DNA from: an uncultured Opitutia bacterium
GTDB taxonomy: Bacteria; Verrucomicrobiota; Verrucomicrobiia; Opitutales; Opitutaceae
Length of the DNA stretch: 40,818 nt
Direction: 5' to 3'
Assembly: GCA_903902745.1 (NCBI GenBank)
Contig: CAIUWA010000026.1
Span: forward strand, 1-40,818
The position numbers and the translations under genes were made by a program. The notes under the pieces are model-generated. The model worked only from the letters and a program-made list of their open reading frames with translations, ran no database searches and was not told where the DNA came from. Each line of letters starts with the position of its first letter. Within the stretch, counting starts at the first letter, position 1. Below, piece by piece: positions 16,663-24,361 of this stretch.

Positions 16663-17613
16663 ATGATTGAGGCGCGGAATTTGCGCAAGGAGTTCGGGCC
16701 CCGCGTGGCGGTGCATGACGTCAGCCTGCGCATCACCGCCGGCGAAAAACTCGTGCTGCTCGGCCCCAGCGGCTGCGGCAAAACCACCTTCCTCCGCATG
16801 CTCAACCGCCTGGTGGAGCCAACCGCCGGGCAGGTCTGGTTCAATGGCGTGGACACTGCCGGGATGAACCCCGTCGAATTACGGCGCCGGATGGGATTCG
16901 TCATCCAGGGCGCGGGCCTGCTGCCCCATCGCACGGTGCGGGAGAACATCCTGACCGTGCCGCATCTGCTGGGCTGGTCGGAGGAAAAATGCGCCGACGC
17001 CCTGTTTGTGATGAAGGCGCTGCTCTGGTTGTTTGATGACTGGCTCGATGCCTCGCCGCACGAACTCTCCACGGGCCAGCGGCAGCGCGTGGGTCTGGCC
17101 CGGGCAATCATCGCCGATCCCGCGGTGGTGCTCATGGACGAGCCGTTCAGCGCCTTGGATCCCGTGACCCGCCTGCAAGTCCGCCGGGAATTCCGCGCCC
17201 TCTGGACGCTGCACGATAAAATGGTCGTCATGGTCACGCACGACATCCATGAGGCCATTGAGTTCGCCGACCGGATCGCGCTCATGTCCCCCGGCCGGAT
17301 CGAGCAGGTGGGATCTCCCGCCGAGCTTCTGTTTCAGCCCAAAAGCGAATTCGTGCAGAAGTTTTTCGATGGCGGTCGGCTGCAATATGAATGGCAGGCC
17401 ACGCGCCTGCACGATCTTCACCTGCCCTCCGACGAACCCCACCGCGACTCCGTTCCCACCCTGCTGGGCCTGCCGGCAACTCATTCCGTGGCGGAAGCGA
17501 TGGCGGCGCTCGGTCATGACCGGGTCCGTACCTCGCAATTGTCCGACGCCTTTCAAAGTTTCCGGGCGGCACCCAGAATCCTCCCCGCCACCGGTGAAAG
17601 GCCTGCCCAATGA
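16663..17613 (+). CDS. OpuC/ProV-type osmoprotectant ABC ATPase
   Basis: 316-residue ATPase of the quaternary-amine (glycine betaine/choline) uptake family. Walker A GPSGCGKT, Q-loop FVIQGAGLLPHRTV, Walker B VVLMDEPFSALDPVTR, switch histidine in MVTHDIHEA. The ABC signature reads LSTGQRQR instead of LSGGQ, a Gly-to-Thr change. After about residue 240 there is a tail of some 75 residues, shorter than the paired CBS domains of ProV/OpuCA and without an obvious CBS pattern. The stop overlaps the next gene's start by four bases (ATGA), so translation is coupled to the permease/binding-protein fusion. Confidence 0.9.
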   Translation: MIEARNLRKEFGPRVAVHDVSLRITAGEKLVLLGPSGCGKTTFLRMLNRLVEPTAGQVWFNGVDTAGMNPVELRRRMGFVIQGAGLLPHRTVRENILTVPHLLGWSEEKCADALFVMKALLWLFDDWLDASPHELSTGQRQRVGLARAIIADPAVVLMDEPFSALDPVTRLQVRREFRALWTLHDKMVVMVTHDIHEAIEFADRIALMSPGRIEQVGSPAELLFQPKSEFVQKFFDGGRLQYEWQATRLHDLHLPSDEPHRDSVPTLLGLPATHSVAEAMAALGHDRVRTSQLSDAFQSFRAAPRILPATGERPAQ

Positions 17614-19214
17614 GTCTGGATGCCCTCCAGTCATTCCTGCTCGCACATCGCACGGATCTGATGACGCGCACCACGGAGCATCTCAACCTGGTGGCGCTCG
17701 CCCTGCTGGCCGCCGCAGCCGTGGGCTTGCCCTTGGCGGTGGTTCTGCGGTCCCGCCGCGGCGCAGCCACGGTCTTTCTCGGCTTCGCCGGCATCATCCA
17801 GACCGTGCCCAGTCTCGCGCTGCTCAGCGTCATGCTGCCGCTGTTTGGGCTTGGACGCGAAACCGCCGTCGTGGCGTTGTTCCTCTACGCCCTCCTGCCG
17901 GTGATGCGAAACACCCTCGTGGGATTGGGCGGGGTGGACGCCGCCGTGGTGGACACGGCCCGCGGCATGGGCATGAGCCCGGCCCAGCTGTTCTGGACCG
18001 TGGAATTGCCCCTGGCCCTGCCCACCATTTTCGCCGGCTTGCGCACCGCGGCGGTGATCTGCGTCGGCATCGCCACTTTGAGCGCTCTCGTCGGCGCGGG
18101 CGGCCTGGGTGTTTTTATCTTCCGCGGCATCGCCACGAGCCAGCCGGCCATCATTTTTCTCGGCGCCGTGCCCGCCGCCCTGCTCGCCCTCGGGCTGGAC
18201 GGGGCCCTGGGGCTCGCCCAGCATTTCATGCTGCGCTACCCGCGGCGCGTCACGGCGATCGGCGGACTGGTTCTCGCGGGGTGCGTGCTGTCAGTCTGGC
18301 GCCCAGGCACAGATGCGCCGCTGTTGTTCGGGTTCACGTCCAGCTTTGTCCAGCGCGCGGATGGGTATGAAGCCTGGCGGAAGCACTACGGGCTGCCGGC
18401 CCTGCGCTACAACGAGCTCAACTCCAGCCTGCTCTATGACGCTTTGCACCGCGGCGAGGTCGACGTCGCCTGCGGATTCTCCACCGATGGGTTGATCGCT
18501 TCCTACGGATTGCGCCCACTGGTGGATGACCGTCATTTTTTTCCCCATTATGACGCCGCCCTGCTCGCCCGGGCCGAGCTTTTTGAGCGCATTCCCGCTC
18601 TGCGCCCATTGCTCGAAAAACTGACCGGCGCGATCTCGGAGCAGGCCATGCGGCAACTCAATCTCCGCGTCGACCAGGACGGCGTGACTCCAGAAATGGC
18701 CGCGAGGGAGTTCCTGCGCAACTGGACCCGGGCGGCCGGCATCGACTGGCAGGAGGCCAGAGCGAACAACAAGCGGTTCGACTTGGATGCACCCGACCTG
18801 GTGATCGGTGCCATGATCACCACCGAACAATACATCCTCGGCAGCATCATCGAGCAATTGATTGATGGCGCCACGGCTTGGAATGCCGAGCTGAAGTCGG
18901 GTTTGGGCGGCACCGCGATCTGCTTCGAGGCCCTGCAGCGGGGGAACATCGATCTCTGCCCCGAATACGGCGGAAGCCTGGCGATGACGGTGCTGAAGAC
19001 CAACAACGATCCCGTGGTCATGAGCCGGCTGAGCGATGCCGGACAACTCAATGCCTGGCTCACCGCGGAATTCGCCCGGCTCCATCACCTGGCCTGGATG
19101 GCCCCGCTCGGGTACAGCCGATCCTACACGCTGCTGGTGCGCAGCGATGATTCGCGCTTTATCGAGATTAAGACGGTTTCCGATTTGAAGTCCCGCATCG
19201 AGGGACTGCATTGA
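17610..19214 (+). CDS. OpuC-type permease fused to a circularly permuted substrate-binding domain
   Basis: 534 residues. Residues 1 to about 205 form the permease with about five membrane segments and the EAA-loop region DTARGMGMSPAQLFW. A further hydrophobic segment (about 211-228) precedes an extracytoplasmic binding domain. The domain's lobes appear in reversed order. First come FGFTSSFVQRADGY, GEVDVACGFSTDG and DDRHFFPHYDAALLAR, normally the second half of OpuCC/OsmF-type binding proteins. Then come VIGAMITTEQYILG, GLGGTAICFEALQRGNIDLC and PLGYSRSYTLLVR, ending with TVSDLKS, normally the first half. Both halves look complete. Permease-binding protein fusions are known, and OpuAC versus ProX shows a comparable lobe swap. 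Substrate (glycine betaine, choline or similar) is inferred from family. Confidence 0.88.
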   Translation: MSLDALQSFLLAHRTDLMTRTTEHLNLVALALLAAAAVGLPLAVVLRSRRGAATVFLGFAGIIQTVPSLALLSVMLPLFGLGRETAVVALFLYALLPVMRNTLVGLGGVDAAVVDTARGMGMSPAQLFWTVELPLALPTIFAGLRTAAVICVGIATLSALVGAGGLGVFIFRGIATSQPAIIFLGAVPAALLALGLDGALGLAQHFMLRYPRRVTAIGGLVLAGCVLSVWRPGTDAPLLFGFTSSFVQRADGYEAWRKHYGLPALRYNELNSSLLYDALHRGEVDVACGFSTDGLIASYGLRPLVDDRHFFPHYDAALLARAELFERIPALRPLLEKLTGAISEQAMRQLNLRVDQDGVTPEMAAREFLRNWTRAAGIDWQEARANNKRFDLDAPDLVIGAMITTEQYILGSIIEQLIDGATAWNAELKSGLGGTAICFEALQRGNIDLCPEYGGSLAMTVLKTNNDPVVMSRLSDAGQLNAWLTAEFARLHHLAWMAPLGYSRSYTLLVRSDDSRFIEIKTVSDLKSRIEGLH

Positions 19215-19275
19215 CCAAGGATGGAGTCCACTGGTCTTCTCCTTTTCTGATGAAACGGTTTTCCCCGCCAGCCCC

Positions 19276-21657
19276 ATGACCCCTGACCAGTCAGTCGCAA
19301 CGCCGGCGGACTCTCGCGTGACGGCTGCCGCCCGCTCGCGAACCATGCTGGCCTGCCTGGTCGTGGCTGTCGCGGCACTCGCGGCCTATGCCAACAGCTT
19401 CCGGGGACCCTATATTTTCGATGACATGTCCTCGATTACGGAAAATGCCACCATCCGGAGTCTGGCGCAGGCGTGGTGGCCGCCGCACGGGGCGGCCGCC
19501 GGTGGACTTTCGGTGGCCGGCCGGCCGTTCCTGAACTTCACGCTGGGCGTGAACTATGCCGTCAGCGGCTTTGACGTTTGGAGCTACCATGCCCTCAACC
19601 TCGCCATCCACCTTCTGGCCGGACTGGCCCTGTTCGGAGTGCTGCGGCGCACCTTCACCCGGCCGATACTTTCGGCCCGGTTTGGCGAGCAGGCATGGCT
19701 GCTCGCCCTCGCCATCGCCACCCTCTGGACCGTGCATCCGCTCCAGACCGAGGCAGTGACGTACATCATCCAACGGGCCGAGTCGCTCATGGGACTGTTT
19801 TTCCTGCTGACGCTCTATGGATTTGTGCGGGCGCTGGACTCGCCCCGACCGCGCCGGTGGTGGGTGTTTTCGTTCGCGGCCTGCCTCCTCGGTGTCGCGA
19901 CCAAGGAAATCACGGCCCTGGCCCCCGTCCTGGTGTTCCTCTACGACCGGACGTTCGTCAGCGGCAGCTTTCGCGAGGCGTGGCGGCGGCATCGCTGGCA
20001 GCACCTTTCGTTGGTGGTGACCTGGCTGCCCTTGCTCTGGTTTCTCGCCGGCACAGGGGGCGACCGGGGTGGCACGTTTCACTTCTCCCAGGGAAATGTC
20101 TGGGTGGAGCATGCCCTGACCCAGTTCGAGGCGGTCACGCGGTATTTCTGGCTGTCGCTCTGCCCCTATCCGCTGGTTTTTGACTACGGCGAACTTCCGG
20201 CCCCGAGCCTCGGCGTGGCCTTTCTCTGGGCAATCCCGGTGCTTGGTCTGCTCGGGGCCACGGTGGTGGCACTGAAACGCTGGCCGGTGGTGGGTTTCCT
20301 GGGCGCTTGGGTATTCGTGATCCTCGCCCCGACCAGCGTGCTGCCGGCCAAGCTACAGATCATCGTCGAGCACCGCATGTATCTCCCCCTCGCCGCGGTC
20401 CTCACGTTCGTCGCGGGCTGGGCCTGGCTCCGGGCCGGGCGCAACGCAGTCTACGCGTCGTTCGGGCTGGCGGTGGTCGCCGGCGTCCTGACTGCCGCGC
20501 GCAACGGTGATTACCGGAGCAATATTATCCTCTGGAGGGATACGATCGCCAAGAGCCCGGCCAATCCTCGCGCGCACAATAACCTGGGCTATTTTCTCAA
20601 TGCCGAGGGCCGGACCATGGAGGCGATTGCCGAGTATCAAAGGGCCCTGCGCATCAACCCGGATTACATCGATGCGCACAACAATCTCGGCAGTGCGTTG
20701 CAGGACCTGCCGGGGCGCATGAACGAGGCCATTGCGCAGTACCAGGAGGCCCTGCGCCTCAAGCCGGACTATCCCCAGGTGCATTACAATCTGGGCAGCG
20801 CCTGGTTGAAGACCCCCGGCCGGCTGAATGATGCCATCGCCGAATTTCAAACGGCCCTGCACTACAAGCCCGACTATGCGGAGGCGCACTCGAGCCTGGG
20901 CACCGCGTGGTCGAAAATTCCCGGGCGGTTGGATGACGCCGTCGCGGAGTTTCAAACCGCGCTGCGCCTGAAGCCGGACTATGCGGAGGGACATTTCAAT
21001 CTGGCCAATACCTGGGTGACCGTTCCCGGCCGGTTGAATGACGCGATTGCCCACTATCAGGAAGCCCTGCGCCTGAAGCCGGGTCTGGTCGAGGCACATA
21101 CCAATCTCGGCAATGCCTGGATGAATCTGCCGGGACGATTGAATGATGCGATGGCGCAATACCAGGAGGCACTGCGGCTGAAACCGGATTCTCCGACCGC
21201 GCATTACAATCTCGGCAACGCCCTGGCCACCCTGCCCGGCCGGTTGAATGAGGCGATCGCCCAGTACCAGGAGGCGCTGCGCCTGCAGCCGGATTATGCC
21301 GAGGCGCATTACAATCTCGGCAATGCCTTGGTCAATGTGCCCGGCCGCATGAACGAGGTGATCGCTCGCTATGCCGAGGCCGTGCGCCTGAAGCCGGATT
21401 ATGTCGAGGCCCACCTCAATCTGGGCAATGCCCTCTACGCCGTGGGCCGCGTGCCTGACGCCATCGCCCAGTTTTCCGAGACGCTCCGCCTGCAGCCGAA
21501 CCAGGCTGATGCGCATTTCAACCTCGCCCTCGCGCTGCTCAATCTCCCGGGCCGGGTCAACGAGGCCCGGCTGCACCTCGAGGCGGTCCTGCGTCTCCAG
21601 CCCGGGAATGACGACGCCCGGCAGATACTGGCGAAGATCCGGGCGGGCCAGCGTTGA
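19276..21657 (+). CDS. TMTC-like multispanning membrane protein with TPR repeats
   Basis: 793 residues. The N-terminal ~430 residues contain roughly ten hydrophobic segments and resemble GT-C-fold proteins of the TMTC type (eukaryotic O-mannosyltransferases): FRGPYIFDDMSSITENATI with the acidic pair in the first external loop, TEAVTYIIQRAESLMGLFF, and LPAKLQIIVEHRMYLPLA. From about residue 437 to the end are ten TPR units, mostly with a 35-residue period built around PGRLNDAIAQYQEALRLKPDY and AHYNLGNA. This is one residue longer than the canonical TPR, the extra position lying near the PGR turn. DNA of the units is very similar. Protein glycosylation or exopolysaccharide assembly is possible; function is inferred only from architecture. 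Confidence 0.8.
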   Translation: MTPDQSVATPADSRVTAAARSRTMLACLVVAVAALAAYANSFRGPYIFDDMSSITENATIRSLAQAWWPPHGAAAGGLSVAGRPFLNFTLGVNYAVSGFDVWSYHALNLAIHLLAGLALFGVLRRTFTRPILSARFGEQAWLLALAIATLWTVHPLQTEAVTYIIQRAESLMGLFFLLTLYGFVRALDSPRPRRWWVFSFAACLLGVATKEITALAPVLVFLYDRTFVSGSFREAWRRHRWQHLSLVVTWLPLLWFLAGTGGDRGGTFHFSQGNVWVEHALTQFEAVTRYFWLSLCPYPLVFDYGELPAPSLGVAFLWAIPVLGLLGATVVALKRWPVVGFLGAWVFVILAPTSVLPAKLQIIVEHRMYLPLAAVLTFVAGWAWLRAGRNAVYASFGLAVVAGVLTAARNGDYRSNIILWRDTIAKSPANPRAHNNLGYFLNAEGRTMEAIAEYQRALRINPDYIDAHNNLGSALQDLPGRMNEAIAQYQEALRLKPDYPQVHYNLGSAWLKTPGRLNDAIAEFQTALHYKPDYAEAHSSLGTAWSKIPGRLDDAVAEFQTALRLKPDYAEGHFNLANTWVTVPGRLNDAIAHYQEALRLKPGLVEAHTNLGNAWMNLPGRLNDAMAQYQEALRLKPDSPTAHYNLGNALATLPGRLNEAIAQYQEALRLQPDYAEAHYNLGNALVNVPGRMNEVIARYAEAVRLKPDYVEAHLNLGNALYAVGRVPDAIAQFSETLRLQPNQADAHFNLALALLNLPGRVNEARLHLEAVLRLQPGNDDARQILAKIRAGQR
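20680..21550 (+). repeat. About 105-bp tandem coding repeats (TPR array)
   Basis: Eight consecutive units of about 105 bp share near-identical words such as CAGGAGGCCCTGCGCCTGAA and CATTACAATCTGGGCA. The DNA similarity implies recent duplication or gene conversion within the TPR array. Confidence 0.75.
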
Positions 21658-21802
21658 CCGAGGACTGGGATATCTCGGCCTTCAAGTGCGCTGGCCGACT
21701 CGAAGCCCGCTTGTTCGACAAATGGATGAGGGCTGATCCAAAAGGATTTCCCACTCGACACCGGCGGCGACGCCCGCAATCACTTCGCGGACTGGCAGTG
21801 CC

Positions 21803-21877
21803 GCGAGCGTAGCACAATGGATAGTGTAGTGGCCTCCGAAGCCATTGATCTGGGTTCGATTCCCAGCGCTCGCACCA
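21803..21877 (+). tRNA. tRNA-Arg (anticodon CCG)
   Basis: Complete cloverleaf: acceptor stem GCGAGCG/CGCTCGC; D stem GCAC/GTGT; anticodon stem GTGGC/GCCAT with loop CTCCGAA and anticodon CCG at 21836-21838, reading CGG; T stem CTGGG/CCCAG with loop TTCGATT. The discriminator A and the CCA end are encoded. Only tRNA found in the window. A stem GCCTTC (21878-21883)/GAAGGC (21903-21908) follows immediately. Confidence 0.96.
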
Positions 21878-21919
21878 GCCTTCGCTCCCGCGACAGCGGT
21901 GGGAAGGCTGCCACGTCGT

Positions 21920-21950
21920 AGCCCGCGTCTCGCGGGCGAAGACGGGCTTT
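21920..21950. repeat. REP-like nested palindrome between tRNA-Arg and GIY-YIG gene
   Basis: CCCGCG, TCT, CGCGGG is a perfect inner hairpin (21922-21936). An outer pair AGCCCG (21920-21925) and CGGGCT offers an alternative fold. No T-run, so a dispersed extragenic palindrome is likeliest. Confidence 0.5.
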
Positions 21951-22038
21951 CACGCACAGTGAGGAGCTACGGCTCGGCAAGCCACGGAAGCCGAACCTTT
22001 CCGAAAGATTGCCCCATTCACTAACGTTCATCTCAGTG

Positions 22039-22287
22039 ATGAACCGCTTCCATTACGTTTACATTCTCGAATCGCTCCAGCAGCCGGGTCGATTTTATGT
22101 GGGCCTAACCTGTGAGCTTAAAGAGCGTCTCCAGCGGCATAATGCCTGCGATGTGTCGCATACTGCAAAATTTGCTCCGTGGCAGATCAAGTCGGCAATT
22201 GCCTTTATCGAACGCGAGCGTGCTGCTGCGTTCGAGATCTATTTGAAAACAGCATCAGGACGAGCATTCGCCAAAAAGCGTCTCTGA
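22039..22287 (+). CDS. Small GIY-YIG domain protein
   Basis: 82 residues from the ATG at 22039; ten further residues upstream are open but unlike the family. It is a single GIY-YIG nuclease domain: YVYILES, FYVGLT (the YIG-equivalent), KERLQRHN with the catalytic-helix arginine, and the family ending ERERAAAFEIYLKTASGRAFAKK with the metal-binding Glu. Such stand-alone domains (UPF0213/YhbQ-like) have unclear roles; some may act on nucleic acids during repair or mobility. It lies 161 bases after tRNA-Arg. It is less GC-rich than the genes around it, which may hint at transfer. Confidence 0.88.
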   Translation: MNRFHYVYILESLQQPGRFYVGLTCELKERLQRHNACDVSHTAKFAPWQIKSAIAFIERERAAAFEIYLKTASGRAFAKKRL

Positions 22288-22308
22288 GGAAGGGCGTCCA
22301 CAAGGGCC

Positions 22309-22336
22309 GCCACTTGCCACCGCCACCCGCCACTTC
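22309..22336. repeat. Heptad repeat tract overlapping the lpdA stop codon
   Basis: Four variant 7-bp words in a row: GCCACTT, GCCACCG, CCACCCG, CCACTTC. The last overlaps the lpdA stop codon (complement of 22335-22337). Confidence 0.65.
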
Positions 22337-23732
22337 AGATATGGATCGCCTCGCCCGTCGTCGCCGCGGCGGCCTCCATCACGGCCTCGCTCAACGTCGG
22401 GTGCGCGTGGATCGTCTTGTGGATCTCCTCCACCGTCGCCTCCAGCTCGACCGCCAGGCCGTACTCGGCGATCAGCTCGGTCGCCTCTGCGCCGATGATG
22501 TGCGCACCGTAGATCTCGCCGGTCTTCGCGTCGCTGATCACCTTCACAAATCCCTCGCTCTCGGCTGACGCCACCGCCTTGCCCGACGCCGTGAACGGAA
22601 ACTTGCCGACCTTGTAATCCAGCTTCTTCTCCTTCGCCGCCTGCTCCGTCAAGCCGGTGCTGGCCACCTGGGGCTGGCAGTAAGTGCAGCCCGGAAAATT
22701 CTTTACCCGGTGCGGCCGGCCGTGGCCGAACATCCCGTTGACCGCGCTGACCGCCTCAAACGTGGCCACGTGTGCCAGCCAGGGCGGTCCGATGATGTCA
22801 CCCGCCGCATAAATGCCCTTCAAGCTCGTCTGATAATCGTCGCCGACCTTCACGTAGTTGCGGTCCAGCTCCACTTTCACGCTCTTGGACAGCACGCCCT
22901 CGATGTTCGCGACGACCCCGATGGCGGAAAGCACGGTCTCGGCCTCGATCTCCTCGGCCTTCCCGTCCTTGACGAGATTCACCTTCACGGAGTTTTTCCC
23001 GACGCGGAAATTTTCACACTTGGTCGCGGTGTGGATCGCGATCCCCTGCTTCTCAAACGAGCGGTGCAGCAGCTTCGCCACCTCTTCGTCCTCGACCGGC
23101 AGGATCTGCGGCAGCATTTCAACCAGGGTCACCTTCGCGCCGAACGCGTTGTAGAAATAAGCAAATTCCACGCCGATGGCACCCGCGCCGACAATGACGA
23201 TGGACTTCGGCAGGGTTTTGCCGGCCAGCGCCTCGCGGGAGGTCATCACCCGGGCACCGTCCACTGGCAGCTCCGGAATGCGTCGCATCTTGCAGCCGGT
23301 GGCGATGAGGATGTTCTTTGCCTTGAAAAACTTCCCCTTGTGCTCGCCCTCGGTGATTTCGACCATCCCGGCCACGGTCACCTGGCCCCGGCCCACGAAG
23401 TAATCGACCTTGTTCTTACGGAAGAGAAATTCCACGCCCTTCGCCATCTGGCCGGCAACGGTCCGGGACCGCTCCATGACCTTGGCGAAGTCGAAGGACA
23501 CATCCTTCACGGTGATGCCGAACGCGTCGGCCTTCTTGATCTTCTGGTAAAGCTCCGCGCTCTTCAGCAGCGCCTTGGTCGGGATGCAGCCCCAGTTGAG
23601 GCAGGTGCCGCCGGCGCGCTCCATCTCGATGCACGCCACTTTTTTTCCAAGTTGTCCGGCGCGAATCGCGCCCGCGTAGCCCGCCGGGCCGCCGCCAATG
23701 ACAATGAGGTCGTATTCGATGGTTTCAGCCAT
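22335..23732 (-). CDS. lpdA: Dihydrolipoyl dehydrogenase (E3)
   Basis: 465-residue flavoprotein disulfide reductase that reoxidises dihydrolipoamide in the pyruvate/2-oxoglutarate dehydrogenase complexes or the glycine cleavage system. FAD-binding IVIGGGPAGYAGAIRA at the N-terminus, redox disulfide Cys44/Cys49 in GGTCLNWGCIP, NAD-binding VGAGAIGVEFA, second FAD motif GIYAAGDI, and catalytic pair His444/Glu449 in HAHPTLSE at the dimer interface. Length and all catalytic residues are normal. No E1/E2 genes are adjacent, so the partner complex is not revealed by context. Confidence 0.97.
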   Translation of the reverse strand: MAETIEYDLIVIGGGPAGYAGAIRAGQLGKKVACIEMERAGGTCLNWGCIPTKALLKSAELYQKIKKADAFGITVKDVSFDFAKVMERSRTVAGQMAKGVEFLFRKNKVDYFVGRGQVTVAGMVEITEGEHKGKFFKAKNILIATGCKMRRIPELPVDGARVMTSREALAGKTLPKSIVIVGAGAIGVEFAYFYNAFGAKVTLVEMLPQILPVEDEEVAKLLHRSFEKQGIAIHTATKCENFRVGKNSVKVNLVKDGKAEEIEAETVLSAIGVVANIEGVLSKSVKVELDRNYVKVGDDYQTSLKGIYAAGDIIGPPWLAHVATFEAVSAVNGMFGHGRPHRVKNFPGCTYCQPQVASTGLTEQAAKEKKLDYKVGKFPFTASGKAVASAESEGFVKVISDAKTGEIYGAHIIGAEATELIAEYGLAVELEATVEEIHKTIHAHPTLSEAVMEAAAATTGEAIHI

Positions 23733-23807
23733 GCCCTCAAGCTCGCGACGTGGTGAAATCCGTCAAACGGAAACCGCCGGCCACGCCGACTCCTTTAATT
23801 TCCGAAG

Positions 23808-23908
23808 GTGGAACGCGTTGCCCGCCCTGAGCCTGTCGAAGGGTTTGGCTCCGCCCACGCTTACGCTCCGACGACGTCTCTTAGCGCGTTGGGGATAACG
23901 CACTCCAC
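23808..23908 (+). repeat. Inverted-repeat element, copy A
   Basis: A 101-bp intergenic element with imperfect terminal inverted repeats (GTGGAACGCGTTG at the left; the complement of ...AACGCACTCCAC at the right) and the core GCCCTGAGCCTGTCGAAGGG followed by TTTGGCTCCG. It ends exactly one base before the stop codon of the membrane-protein gene. Copy B is at 26245-26358 in the same orientation. Confidence 0.75.
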
Positions 23909-24319
23909 CTAAATATCGATCACGTCGTCCCGCTTCGCCGGCCTTGGCGCGACAGACTTTTTCGCCGAATTTCGGAGCAAGGCATTCAGGACAATGTTCG
24001 TCACGCTCACGATGAGCGCGCCCCACAGCGCCGACCAGAAATCAGCCACGTGAAAACCCTCGACCAGCCGGCCGACCCAGAGGAACAACAAGGCATTGAT
24101 CACCAGCACCCCGATACCCATCGTCAGCAGGATGAACGGTAGCGTGAACACCACCAGCAGCGGCTTCAGGATCGCGTTAAAGAGGCTCAGCAGGAGCACG
24201 ACCCAGAATAGGGTCTCCCCGTCCTTGTAGGAAATGCCCGGAATGATCTTCGCCGCCAGCGCCACCCCGAGGGCCAGCACCGACCAGCGCACAAGCAGGT
24301 TGATGAAAGGATGCTTCAT
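23909..24319 (-). CDS. Four-TM membrane protein, YvlD/phage-holin-4-like
   Basis: 136 residues from the ATG at 24319. Four hydrophobic segments (about 8-27, 35-52, 55-80, 92-115) match the small family typified by YvlD: FNAILKPLLVVFTLPFILLTMGIG, the central conserved helix pair with NAxLKP and the later NALLFLWVGRLVEGFHV, then FWSALWGALIVS. The cytoplasmic tail is basic and ends DDVIDI. Family function is unknown; the holin label is historical and there is no phage gene nearby. It is divergent from the GT4 gene with 42 bases between starts. Confidence 0.85.
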   Translation of the reverse strand: MKHPFINLLVRWSVLALGVALAAKIIPGISYKDGETLFWVVLLLSLFNAILKPLLVVFTLPFILLTMGIGVLVINALLFLWVGRLVEGFHVADFWSALWGALIVSVTNIVLNALLRNSAKKSVAPRPAKRDDVIDI

Positions 24320-24361
24320 GTCCGTGGGCGGCCAACTTCCGCCCGGGCCCCCTGCCGCGCA

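Noticed and set aside
20680-21550. Possible CRISPR-like array because of regular repeats
   Set aside because: The 105-bp periodicity is coding (TPR), units are contiguous and there are no unique spacers.
23909-24319. Prophage holin
   Set aside because: The family name includes phage holin, but no lysis, capsid or integrase genes are nearby; it is a widespread chromosomal membrane-protein family.
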